Positions 1 through 9,929 of a DNA stretch of 64,000 nucleotides are shown here, one piece after another; position 1 is the stretch's first letter, and each line of letters opens with the position of its first letter. A program made the position numbers and the translations under genes. A model generated the notes under the pieces. That model was not told the DNA's origin, did no database searches, and was given only the letters and a program-made list of their open reading frames with translations. Source of the DNA: Janthinobacterium sp. LM6 (GTDB taxonomy: Bacteria > Pseudomonadota > Gammaproteobacteria > Burkholderiales > Burkholderiaceae_D); the NCBI RefSeq assembly GCF_002002885.1, contig NZ_CP019510.1, forward strand, positions 2,914,001-2,978,000, written 5' to 3'.

Positions 1-366
1 ACTCCGTAAATGAATAATGGGGGCATCTTATGCACGTGCCGCGAGGGTGTCAACTGAAGAAATCTTAGGTTTCCAAAGTGTAATGGTAGCGCGAGTCAAC
101 GTAATTGGTATAAATGCAATTTATTTTCTTTGGCTGTAATTTAACATGGCAAGAAAATTTTCAAATGATCAAATTTCTCATGAATTCGTGGAAATTGGAG
201 AGTTTTTTATTGCACGTAGTGTGGTATGCGTTTTTTTTAAGATGTGTATTTGTTGAATATTTTTAAGTTTTCGATGATGCATGCTAGAGTATCGCTGATA
301 TACTTCTTTGTAATTATGGTTTGAATTTTCTATTAATTGTTGCAATTTATTAAATGCGAGATTGAA
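1..366. other. AT-rich non-coding upstream region
   Basis: No open reading frame that looks real was found on either strand. The base composition is clearly AT-rich, like the two genes that follow and unlike the GC-rich DNA after about 2470. It presumably carries the promoter of the ATPase/PIN pair, but I could not pair a good -35 with a -10; an isolated TAGAGT preceded by TG lies at 283-290. The left edge of the insert may lie outside the window. Confidence 0.5.
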
Positions 367-1758
367 ATGGCTGTTGAGAAAAAAGAGAAAAAAGATAAAT
401 CAGTGGGTATGGATAAGGTGGCTGGAAAAGAATCTAAATTAATCGGCATTTCACTGATGGGTTTTAAATCGATATTAAACAAACAGGTGTCATCAATATC
501 GCCATTAACTATTTTCTCTGGCGCCAATAGTTCAGGAAAATCGTCCTTCACGCAGGTGTTGCTTCTGTTGAAGCAAACATTGCAATGCTCGTATGATCCA
601 GGGACAATTATGTTAAACGGCCCCAATGTCAGGATGACATCTACGGAGCAGATTTTTAGTAAGGATTTGAGCGGGAAAAGTAAAAGAAATTTTACGATAG
701 AATTTTTGTTTAGTGATAGATCTGCAATTTCTGTGACGTATGGTTTTTCTTTGAAGGAGCCAAGTGGATTATCAATAAAGAATATTCGTCACGTTAATAG
801 GCAGGGAAAATCAAGTATTATATCTCTTAATTCAAAAAAAGAGAAAATTATTGATTTTATTGGGTTGGATAATGAATTTCATAAAACAATTTATTCCAAG
901 GTTACTGATGATAAAACTGGATCTATTATTGTTAAGAGATCCAGGTGCTTTTTTGATGTTGAAGTATCATTTTCTTTTGACTCATCGGACGATAGAAGGA
1001 TGAGATTTGGATTATCTTCAGAGATAATTGACAAGGTTAGAGAGTGCTTGCAAAATCTTATTCATGTTCCCGGTTTGCGAGGTAATCCGGAAAGAACATA
1101 TACAACGACTGCAGTAGGCGATAGCTTTCCTGGAAGATTTGAAAACTATGTTGCCAGTATAATTTTGGAGTGGCAGCGTAGTAATGATCCAAATTTGCGA
1201 AGGCTTATATCTGATCTTTTTGATTTGGGTCTCACCTCTGGTATATCTGCTCGAAAAATTAATGATACGGAAGTTGAGTTGCGCGTAAGCAGAATAAAAT
1301 GTGATGTTGATTCGCAAATCACGCCTGATGTAAGTATTGCAGATGTTGGTTTTGGGGTTTCGCAAGCACTACCAGTGTTGGTTAGTCTTTTGGTTGCCGC
1401 AAAGGGGCAAATGGTGTTGATAGAGCAGCCTGAACTTCATTTGCATCCACGAGCACAATCTAAGCTTTCAGAAATTATTGCTCGCGCAGTAAAAAGAGGG
1501 GTTACGGTAGTTATTGAAACACATAGTAATATTTTGATATTGGGAATTCAAACACTGGTTGCTGCCAATAAATTGACGCCATCCGATGTTGGTCTGAATT
1601 GGTTTTCAATAAATGATGGTGGAATAACAACAATAAGTAAAGGAAGTTTGGATAGGCTTGGTGCTTTTGGTGAGTGGCCTACTGATTTTATGGAGACTTC
1701 TCTATATGCGGAAGATGCGTATCTAAGTGCTATTGAAAATAGATTGATGAGTGAATAG
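367..1758 (+). CDS. AAA family ATPase (RecF/OLD-like, DUF3696-type), first gene of ATPase-PIN pair
   Basis: 463-residue ABC-type AAA ATPase. Walker A GANSSGKSS lies at about residues 52-60 after the usual N-terminal LIGISLMGFKSI strand. A signature-like VSQALPVLVSL is followed by Walker B MVLIEQPELHLHPRAQ and the switch-histidine strand VVIETHSN near the C-terminus. This is the layout of the single-chain AAA_15/AAA_21 group that powers many phage-defence and DNA-repair modules. I start it at ATG 367 because GCGAG lies 6 bases upstream; an in-frame TTG at 337 is less likely. No nuclease or Toprim domain is fused to it, so the effector is probably the PIN-like protein whose ATG lies one base after this stop. 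Codon use is AT-rich, suggesting transfer. Function is inferred, not known. Confidence 0.85.
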   Translation: MAVEKKEKKDKSVGMDKVAGKESKLIGISLMGFKSILNKQVSSISPLTIFSGANSSGKSSFTQVLLLLKQTLQCSYDPGTIMLNGPNVRMTSTEQIFSKDLSGKSKRNFTIEFLFSDRSAISVTYGFSLKEPSGLSIKNIRHVNRQGKSSIISLNSKKEKIIDFIGLDNEFHKTIYSKVTDDKTGSIIVKRSRCFFDVEVSFSFDSSDDRRMRFGLSSEIIDKVRECLQNLIHVPGLRGNPERTYTTTAVGDSFPGRFENYVASIILEWQRSNDPNLRRLISDLFDLGLTSGISARKINDTEVELRVSRIKCDVDSQITPDVSIADVGFGVSQALPVLVSLLVAAKGQMVLIEQPELHLHPRAQSKLSEIIARAVKRGVTVVIETHSNILILGIQTLVAANKLTPSDVGLNWFSINDGGITTISKGSLDRLGAFGEWPTDFMETSLYAEDAYLSAIENRLMSE

Positions 1759-1759
1759 T

Positions 1760-2293
1760 ATGACTGATAATAAAAAAAATGTTCATATCGTCATTGATGC
1801 ATCTGTTGCACGTGCAAGTGGTGATACTTCAGTACATCCAACTTCAAAATTTTGCCGGGAGGCAATGTTGGCGGTATCTGAAAAATCAATGGTTGCTGTT
1901 TTTAGCCCGGAATTAAGAGCCGAATGGATGCGTCATGCCTCTAATTTCTCACGAGGATGGCTTATAAATATGGTCGCAAGAGGCCTATTTAGTTATGTTA
2001 CTCCACATCCAATTAACGATATTCTAAGAGGTAAGATAGAAAAATTTGCCCCTAATGAGAAGGCCGCAGGGGCTATGCTTAAGGATGTTCATTTGGTGGA
2101 GTTGAGTAATAACAAAGGAAAGCGAGTTGCGGCCTTGGACGAGGTCGTGAGAAATCTATTTATTGGCATGTCGAAATCATGTGATGATATGTCCACGATC
2201 ATGTGGGTCAATCCTGCTGTGGAAGGTGAGGCTGCCATTGATTGGTTAAAAAATAGTGCTCCTACCTCGAAAGAGAGGTTACTATGTGTTTAG
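1760..2293 (+). CDS. PIN-like domain protein, putative nuclease partner of the ATPase
   Basis: 177-residue protein. It begins with a hydrophobic strand ending in an acidic residue (HIVIDAS, Asp13), followed by SPELRAEW, LDEVVRNLF and a C-terminal CDDMST. That spacing of acidic residues fits a PIN-fold metal-dependent ribonuclease, although the family could not be named. The ATG at 1760 follows the ATPase stop (TAG, 1756-1758) by one base, so translation is probably coupled; an in-frame GTG at 1751 would overlap the ATPase by 8 bases. There is no antitoxin-sized gene beside it, so a classical VapBC arrangement is unlikely. An ATPase sensor with a PIN effector is the natural reading, by inference. 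Confidence 0.7.
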   Translation: MTDNKKNVHIVIDASVARASGDTSVHPTSKFCREAMLAVSEKSMVAVFSPELRAEWMRHASNFSRGWLINMVARGLFSYVTPHPINDILRGKIEKFAPNEKAAGAMLKDVHLVELSNNKGKRVAALDEVVRNLFIGMSKSCDDMSTIMWVNPAVEGEAAIDWLKNSAPTSKERLLCV

Positions 2294-2465
2294 AGGGAAA
2301 TTTAAAGGCGATTTGATAGATATATTTCTTTGAATTGACGGAGCTTATTGGTCGCTTAGGATAGAGTGATTTTTCGAAATATTTTTTGTTCTATGCTGAA
2401 TTTAAATGTCAATGAATATTTCCCATAACTTTAAATTTTTCATTTTCGAAAATAAAATTTATTGA
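2294..2465. other. AT-rich intergenic region, right edge of the low-GC insert
   Basis: No gene is seen. Composition changes sharply to GC-rich coding sequence at about 2475, at the 3' end of the TetR gene, so this marks the right boundary of the low-GC insert. No clear direct repeat or attachment site was recognised. Confidence 0.4.
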
Positions 2466-2467
2466 GA

Positions 2468-3070
2468 TTAACTTATTATCGCCAGCGAATCGGACAGTAT
2501 CTGCCACAGCGCCGCATGGCGCTGCTGCAGAGCGGCGCCGCCCGCGTAGATCAGTTCCACGTGCAGGCTGTCGACGATGCCCAGGTAGGCTTGCGCATAC
2601 AGGTCGATGCGCTGCGACGATAACGCGGGCGCGAGACGGGCCAGGCTCTGCACGTAATACTGCTGCAGTTGCGCCAGCAAGGCTTCGTAGCCCGTGCCCA
2701 CTTCCACGCGCAGGGGGGCGGGCGGCAAATATGCCGTGCGCAGCAGAAAGCGCAAATGGGCCGAGTCCGCATAGCGCTGCGCCATGCGGTCGCAGTACAG
2801 GGCGCCGGCCAGCTGGCCGCCGGGCGCCGCCAGCGCCGCTTCGTCGGCGAAGCAGGCATCCATGAAGGCTTGCTCTTCGGCCAGGGCGTCGGCAAACACG
2901 TCGAGGAACAGGGCGTCCTTGCCGGTGAAGTGCGAATACAGCGAAGCCTTGCGCATGCCCGCTTGCGCGGCGATGTCGCTGAGGGACGAAGCGTCGTAGC
3001 CGTGTTCCGAAAAGTGGACGACGGCGACGGCACAGATGTTATCGGCCGAGGCCGAGCGTTTTTTCATCAT
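2468..3070 (-). CDS. TetR/AcrR family transcriptional regulator
   Basis: 200-residue regulator with an N-terminal TetR helix-turn-helix: AAQAGMRKASLYSHFTGKDALF is the recognition region at about residues 30-52, followed by a variable ligand-binding C-terminal part. I take the ATG at 3070 (MMKKRSA) rather than the in-frame 3118 start, because the latter would overlap the exporter gene by 26 bases. It lies 22 bases downstream of an MFS exporter on the same strand, so the two are probably co-transcribed and the regulator probably controls the exporter promoter, where a perfect palindrome is present at 4376-4393. The ligand is unknown. Confidence 0.85.
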   Translation of the reverse strand: MMKKRSASADNICAVAVVHFSEHGYDASSLSDIAAQAGMRKASLYSHFTGKDALFLDVFADALAEEQAFMDACFADEAALAAPGGQLAGALYCDRMAQRYADSAHLRFLLRTAYLPPAPLRVEVGTGYEALLAQLQQYYVQSLARLAPALSSQRIDLYAQAYLGIVDSLHVELIYAGGAALQQRHAALWQILSDSLAIIS

Positions 3071-3092
3071 GGGGGTGATTTGGGGTGAGGCG

Positions 3093-4310
3093 TCAGTGCG
3101 CTCCCAGGCTGCTGGCATGGACCGGATGGACGCGCGCAGTGGCCAGGGTCAGCCATGATACCAGCAGGCCGGCCGCGGTCAAGAACAGCAGCCACGGCAG
3201 CGGGCCCCATTCGGACAGGCTGGCCGCCAGCGGCGTGGCCAGCGACGACAAGGTCATCTGGATGGCGCCCAGCAGGGCGGCCGTGGAACCGAGCGCGCGC
3301 TGCTGCGAGCCCATGGCCATGGCCATCAGCGCCGCTTCCGCGATGCCCAGGCCAAACAGGGCCACGAACATGCCCGGCACGACAGCGCCGATGCCTGCTC
3401 CCGCCCAGGCACCGAGCAGGGCCAGCGCCGCGCCGCCCAGCATGGCCACGCTGCCCGCCACGCAGAGGCGCGCCACGCCGTGCTTTTCCACCAGGCGGCC
3501 GCTGGCCATCGCGCCCAGCAGCACGGCCACGCCCGTGGCGCCGAACACGAGGCCGAAGCTGCCGGCGGACAGGCCGAAATCGCGCTGGTACACGAGCGAG
3601 GCGCCGCCGATATAGGCAAACAGGAAAAAGAATGCGGCCGACAGGGCCAGCGCGGGCAGCAGGAAGGCGCGGTCCAGCGCGATGCGCGCATACGTGCGGT
3701 GCATGCCGCGGGGCGAAACGCGGTTCTTCAGCGGCAAGGTTTCCGGCAGGAATAGCGCGCTATTGAGCAAGGTCAAGGCACCCAGCGCGGCCAGGGCCAG
3801 CATCACGGCGCGCCAGCCGTAATGGGCGTCGAGCAAGCCGCCCACGGCCGGCGCCAGCACGGGCGCCAGGCCCACGATGGTCATCAACAGGGCAAACAGC
3901 TGTGCCGCTGTGACGCCATCGGCCACGTCGCGCACCATGCTCATTACCACGACCAGGGTCAGCGCGGCACCCAGGCCTTGCAGCAAGCGCGCCAGCAGCA
4001 GGGTGCTCAATTGATCCGCCTGCGACGCCCACACGGCGGCAAGAATGTACACGGCGATGCCGGCCAGCAGCGGGCGGCGCCGGCCCAGCATGTCCGTCAG
4101 CGGCCCGCACAGCAATTGTCCGCCGCCCAGGGCCAGCAGGAAAACGGTCAGGCTCAGTTGCACGTTCGCATACGAGGTGTGCAGCTCGCGCGCCATGGCC
4201 GGCATCGAGGCCAGGTACATGTCGATGCCGGCCGGGCCGAGCACGGCCACCAGGGCCAGGGAAGCCGCCAGCCCGAGACTGGCGGCGGGGAGAGGGGGTT
4301 GCTGCTGCAT
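3093..4310 (-). CDS. MFS drug-resistance transporter, Bcr/CflA family
   Basis: 405-residue inner-membrane protein with about 12 hydrophobic segments. The N-terminal GIDMYLASMPAMARELHTS block is typical of the Bcr/CflA (drug:H+ antiporter-1) group, and MFS motif A appears as GPLTDMLGRRRPLLAG between helices 2 and 3. It likely exports a drug or metabolite using the proton gradient. It is the first gene of a two-gene unit with the TetR regulator. Start ATG 4310 has GGAAG just upstream (AAAGGAAGCGCA). The leader contains a short hairpin and, upstream, the candidate operator. The substrate cannot be told from sequence. Confidence 0.9.
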   Translation of the reverse strand: MQQQPPLPAASLGLAASLALVAVLGPAGIDMYLASMPAMARELHTSYANVQLSLTVFLLALGGGQLLCGPLTDMLGRRRPLLAGIAVYILAAVWASQADQLSTLLLARLLQGLGAALTLVVVMSMVRDVADGVTAAQLFALLMTIVGLAPVLAPAVGGLLDAHYGWRAVMLALAALGALTLLNSALFLPETLPLKNRVSPRGMHRTYARIALDRAFLLPALALSAAFFFLFAYIGGASLVYQRDFGLSAGSFGLVFGATGVAVLLGAMASGRLVEKHGVARLCVAGSVAMLGGAALALLGAWAGAGIGAVVPGMFVALFGLGIAEAALMAMAMGSQQRALGSTAALLGAIQMTLSSLATPLAASLSEWGPLPWLLFLTAAGLLVSWLTLATARVHPVHASSLGAH

Positions 4311-4337
4311 TGCGCTTCCTTTGTATCGTCAAAAAAC

Positions 4338-4363
4338 ACGGCATGGACACTGCCGTCTTTTTT
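4338..4363. other. Hairpin flanked by A/T runs in the exporter 5' leader
   Basis: Arms ACGGCA (4338-4343) and TGCCGT (4351-4356) flank a 7-base loop. A T-run follows on the + strand (4358-4363) and an A-run precedes it (4331-4336), so on the minus strand the hairpin is also followed by U residues. It lies at about the predicted exporter transcription start and could act as an attenuator or a short bidirectional terminator. Visible structure only; function is inferred. Confidence 0.4.
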
Positions 4364-4397
4364 ATTGTACACTGGCTACCTACCGATAGGTAGTTAA
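4364..4397 (-). promoter_or_regulatory. Exporter promoter region overlapping the palindrome
   Basis: On the minus strand, TACAAT (4369 to 4364) is a good -10 box for the exporter. The -35 position at 17-base spacing falls inside the palindrome (TACCTA, 4392-4387), so a repressor bound there would block RNA polymerase. The -35 match is weak, as is common for regulated promoters. Confidence 0.45.
4376..4393. promoter_or_regulatory. Candidate TetR-family operator (perfect palindrome)
   Basis: CTACCTA (4376-4382), a 4-base centre CCGA, and TAGGTAG (4387-4393) form perfect 7-base arms. It lies between the divergent exporter and the micro-operon at 4415-4632 and overlaps the likely exporter -35. 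TetR regulators typically bind palindromes of about this size at their own or an adjacent promoter, so the TetR encoded at 2468-3070 is the obvious candidate. Confidence 0.65.
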
Positions 4398-4414
4398 CCC
4401 AATAAAGGCAAAGG

Positions 4415-4477
4415 ATGACGACGATGATGAACGTAACAATGGCGGCTGCGCCGCATCTGCGGGGAGAGCGGGCATGA
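4415..4477 (+). CDS. Possible 20-residue leader peptide
   Basis: ATG at 4415 is preceded by AAAGGCAAAGG (purine-rich RBS) and encodes MTTMMNVTMAAAPHLRGERA. Its TGA (4475-4477) overlaps the next ATG as ATGA, the usual sign of coupled translation. It could be a real microprotein, a leader that couples translation to the 52-residue product, or chance. It is divergent from the exporter and shares the palindromic control region. Confidence 0.35.
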   Translation: MTTMMNVTMAAAPHLRGERA

Positions 4478-4632
4478 CGGAAGTGGGTATTTCGCTCAGC
4501 GGCGTGGCCGTGGCCTTGCTGTTTGCCGCCTGGAGTTCGCACCGCGCCCGCTGCGAGCGGCGCGATGTCGTGTTGCTGACGATGCTGGGCACCGCACTGG
4601 GATTGCCGGGCGCGGCCTTGCTGGCGCTGTAA
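4474..4632 (+). CDS. Small hydrophobic protein, 52 residues, two predicted membrane segments
   Basis: The product has a hydrophobic stretch at about residues 9-19, a charged centre (SSHRARCERRD), and a second hydrophobic stretch from about residue 33 to the C-terminus. It is coupled by ATGA to the 20-residue ORF and is followed 53 bases later by a plus-strand terminator-like hairpin. That makes a complete small transcription unit divergent from the MFS exporter. No family is recognised; small membrane proteins beside transporters sometimes modulate them, which is only a guess here. Confidence 0.5.
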   Translation: MTEVGISLSGVAVALLFAAWSSHRARCERRDVVLLTMLGTALGLPGAALLAL

Positions 4633-4642
4633 CGCGGCGCAT

Positions 4643-4673
4643 AAAAAAACGGCAGACCTTGCGGCCTGCCGTT
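4643..4673 (-). terminator. Terminator downstream of the gcv operon
   Basis: AACGGCAG (4648-4655) and CTGCCGTT (4666-4673) form a stem. Read on the minus strand it is followed by seven T residues (4649-4643). It lies beyond the structured repeat at 4731-4872 and would end minus-strand transcription coming from gcvP. Confidence 0.7.
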
Positions 4674-4685
4674 CTGGGTTAATGC

Positions 4686-4707
4686 TCCCGGTTTTCGCCG
4701 GGATTTT
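4686..4707 (+). terminator. Terminator-like hairpin after the 52-residue ORF
   Basis: TCCCGG (4686-4691), loop TTTTCG, CCGGGA (4698-4703), then TTTT. Short but GC-rich, and placed to stop plus-strand transcription of the micro-operon. Confidence 0.5.
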
Positions 4708-4730
4708 AATTCCTGATTACTGAGTTTCGA

Positions 4731-4872
4731 CGCCTGACAAAACCGTAGCGAGCGTCAGCGAGGCTCGGCGCCCCCTTGTGGCCAAGAAGCGCAACCGTAC
4801 TCTATACGGGGGCGCCGAGCCGGTGAGCATCGCCGGCCGCAAAGCGCGACGCGCAGTAGGTTTGGTCTGGCG
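4731..4872. repeat. Dispersed structured repeat, copy A
   Basis: Terminal inverted repeat CGCCTGACAAAACC (4731-4744) / GGTTTGGTCTGGCG (4859-4872). Internal blocks are shared with the copies at 36282 and 42598: CGTAGCGAGCG, AAGAAGCG, GTGAGCATCG and CGCGCAGTAGG. This copy alone has an extra perfect 14-base inverted repeat (GGCTCGGCGCCCCC and its complement, about 4760-4820) around the central hairpin. It sits directly against the gcvP stop codon in the gap between converging transcripts. No coding capacity is apparent; it could be a mobile palindromic element, an RNA structure or a terminator-like spacer. Confidence 0.75.
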
Positions 4873-7773
<2,901 letters not shown>

Positions 7774-7856
7774 GATATAGAGGCCAAAAAAGACTGAAAA
7801 ACCGGGATGCGGCGCGCGGGCGCGGCGGCGGGGTATAGCTACAAAATTAAATGCAA

Positions 7857-7878
7857 ACGGGCCGCGATTGCGGCCCGT
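7857..7878 (-). other. Intercistronic hairpin between gcvH and gcvP
   Basis: Perfect 9-base arms ACGGGCCGC (7857-7865) and GCGGCCCGT (7870-7878) around GATT. On the minus strand the stem is followed by TTTGCATTTAATTTTG, only partly T-rich. It may lower gcvP expression relative to gcvH or protect the upstream message. Confidence 0.5.
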
Positions 7879-7891
7879 GAGTCAAACGCGA

Positions 7892-8272
7892 TTACGCGCC
7901 GGTGGTGGCGCCATAGGCGGCAGCGTCGAGCAAGCCGTCCAGGGCCGACACGTCGGCTGGCTTGATCTTGAACAGCCAGTTGGCGTAGGCGTCGGCATTG
8001 ATCGACTCGGGCGAGTTGACCACGTCGTCGTTGACGGCCACGACTTCGCCGGCGATCGGCGCGTAGATGTCGCTCGCTGCCTTGACCGATTCCACCACGG
8101 CGGCGTCGTCGCCGGCGCCGTAGGTATTGCCCACGGTTGGCAGTTCGACGAAGACGATGTCGCCCAGTGCGTCCTGCGCGTACTCGGTGATGCCGACGGT
8201 GATCGTGCCGTCGCCTTCAAGGCGTACCCATTCGTGGGAAGCGGTGTACTTCAGGTCTGCAGGAATGTTCAT
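7892..8272 (-). CDS. gcvH: Glycine cleavage system H protein
   Basis: 126-residue lipoyl carrier. The lipoylation site is the lysine in [20 protein letters not shown], and the N-terminal [27 protein letters not shown] is highly typical. It shuttles the aminomethyl intermediate from GcvP to GcvT and is reoxidised by dihydrolipoamide dehydrogenase (not in this window). It lies 71 bases after gcvT; a hairpin separates it from gcvP. Confidence 0.98.
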   Translation of the reverse strand: MNIPADLKYTASHEWVRLEGDGTITVGITEYAQDALGDIVFVELPTVGNTYGAGDDAAVVESVKAASDIYAPIAGEVVAVNDDVVNSPESINADAYANWLFKIKPADVSALDGLLDAAAYGATTGA

Positions 8273-8343
8273 GTGTGGCTCCAGATGGTAAGTGTTCGTT
8301 ATTGATTATGGTTGTACGGTCTTGCGGGCGGCTCTATAAAACC

Positions 8344-9465
8344 TTACGCAGCCAGGATTTTACCGTTACGCACGAAAGGCAGCTTGACGACGGAAGCGGC
8401 CAGCTGCTTGCCGCGGATTTCCACGTGCACGGTATCGCCCACGTTCACGCCGTTCGGCACGCGCGCCAGCGCGATCGCTTCCTGCATCGTCGGGCTGAAG
8501 GTGCCGCTGGTGATTTCGCCCGTGGCGTCGCTGCCGGCGATGATGACTTTCTGGTGGGCGCGCAGCACGCCGCCTTTTTCGCGCAGGATCAGTCCCACGA
8601 ATTGCGCATTCTGGCCCTTGGCCAGCAGGGCGGCCTTGCCGATGAAGTCGCGCTCGCTGACCAGGTCGATGGTCCATGCCAGGCCCGCGTCGAGCGGGTT
8701 GACGGTTTCATCCATGTCCTGGCCGTACAGATTCATGCCCGCTTCCAGGCGCAGGGTGTCGCGCGCGCCCAGGCCGGCAGGCTTGACGCCGGCCGCTGCC
8801 AGCGCGTTCCACAGCGCTTCCACCTGGGTCGCGGCCACGCCGATTTCAAAGCCGTCTTCGCCCGTGTAGCCGGTGCGCGCCAGCATGACTTCGCCGAAGG
8901 CCGTATCCTTGACGATGACGACGTTGAACGGCTTGATGGCTTCGGACGCGGCTTGCGTTTCCGGCAGCACTTGCCACACCTTGGCGCGCGCGTTCGGGCC
9001 TTGCACGGCGACCAGGGCCATCGGATTGTTGGCATTGCGGCGCTCGGTGATCGTCAGGCCGCTGTTGGTGTTGGTGTTTTGCTGCTGCATCCACGCCACG
9101 TCTTTTTCAGCCGTGCCCGCGTTGACGACGAGGCGGAACCAGTTTTCGTTGAAGAAGTAGACGATCAGGTCATCGATGACGGTGCCTTCGGCATTCAACA
9201 TGCACGAGTACAGCGCCTTGCCCGACACTTGCAGCTTGTCAACGTTGTTGGCCAGCAAGCCGCGCAGGAAGGCGCGCACGTTCGGACCTTCGATATCGAC
9301 CACGCACATATGGGACACGTCGAACATGCCGGCATCGCCGCGCACGGCATTGTGTTCTTCGATTTGCGAGCCGTAGTTGACGGGCATGTCCCAGCCGCCG
9401 AAATCGACCATGCGGGCGCCGAGGGCACGGTGGGCGTTATTGAGTGGGGTCGCTTTGAGCGTCAT
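8344..9465 (-). CDS. gcvT: Aminomethyltransferase, glycine cleavage T protein
   Basis: 373 residues. It transfers the methylene group from aminomethyl-GcvH to tetrahydrofolate and releases ammonia. The N-terminal [44 protein letters not shown] and [13 protein letters not shown] blocks are characteristic of the folate-binding domain, and the C-terminal barrel includes VHVEIRGK. It is first in the gcv operon, with its start codon just after the tandem glycine riboswitch, so glycine is expected to switch on the whole operon. Confidence 0.98.
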   Translation of the reverse strand: MTLKATPLNNAHRALGARMVDFGGWDMPVNYGSQIEEHNAVRGDAGMFDVSHMCVVDIEGPNVRAFLRGLLANNVDKLQVSGKALYSCMLNAEGTVIDDLIVYFFNENWFRLVVNAGTAEKDVAWMQQQNTNTNSGLTITERRNANNPMALVAVQGPNARAKVWQVLPETQAASEAIKPFNVVIVKDTAFGEVMLARTGYTGEDGFEIGVAATQVEALWNALAAAGVKPAGLGARDTLRLEAGMNLYGQDMDETVNPLDAGLAWTIDLVSERDFIGKAALLAKGQNAQFVGLILREKGGVLRAHQKVIIAGSDATGEITSGTFSPTMQEAIALARVPNGVNVGDTVHVEIRGKQLAASVVKLPFVRNGKILAA

Positions 9466-9539
9466 GGATTCCTCGGGACGAAGGTAAAAGGGGAGTTAAC
9501 AAAACATAGAATAGCCAAACACGGCTTTCCAGCGTGATC

Positions 9540-9757
9540 ACTGACCCCCCTGTCCTTTGTACCTGAGAGATTACGGGGGCTTGCCCCGTGCGCCCCTTCG
9601 GTGGGCCGCCGGCAATAGCCGCGGCCGCTCTCCAGAGTTGAGCTGAAACGTGTCGCCAAAGCAACAGCTTCAGTCCGCCTGATCGGTCCTTTTGCCTGAG
9701 AGTTTTTGGGTAGTGCCCCTTCGGCGGCAACGCTGGTTTGCCCTCTCCCGATCAAGT
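9540..9757 (-). ncRNA. Tandem glycine riboswitch upstream of gcvT
   Basis: On the minus strand two similar aptamers follow each other. Aptamer 1 (about 9755-9680) contains GGGAGAGGG, CCGAAGGGGCA and CTCTCAGGCAAAAGGAC. Aptamer 2 (about 9637-9543) contains GGAGAGCGGC, CCGAAGGGGCGCA and CTCTCAGGTACAAAGGAC. These are the conserved cores of the gcvT-type glycine riboswitch, which normally comes as a tandem pair and activates the gcv genes when glycine is high. It starts a few bases after the predicted promoter and ends about 75 bases before gcvT. Confidence 0.96.
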
Positions 9758-9763
9758 GGGAGG

Positions 9764-9792
9764 AATATATGCCAGCAGGGTGTTTCTGTCAA
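9764..9792 (-). promoter_or_regulatory. Sigma-70 promoter of the gcv operon
   Basis: Read on the minus strand: TTGACA (9792-9787), 17-base spacer, TATATT (9769-9764). Nearly consensus, with transcription expected to start at about 9757, right at the first riboswitch aptamer. Confidence 0.85.
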
Positions 9793-9929
9793 TCTGAAAA
9801 GACGTTGCCAAATTGCAGCAAAAGCCCCGGTTTGCGGGGCTGTCAGGGGGCTGGAGACGCCGCAAAAGGGCGCCCGGCCGCGCGGGAATGCGCTATGATG
9901 AAATTCTGGCTTTCTTGCGGGTGCCTGCC

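Noticed and set aside
253..290. Possible promoter TTGAAT ... TAGAGT before the ATPase gene
   Set aside because: Spacer would be 26 bases, too long for a sigma-70 promoter.
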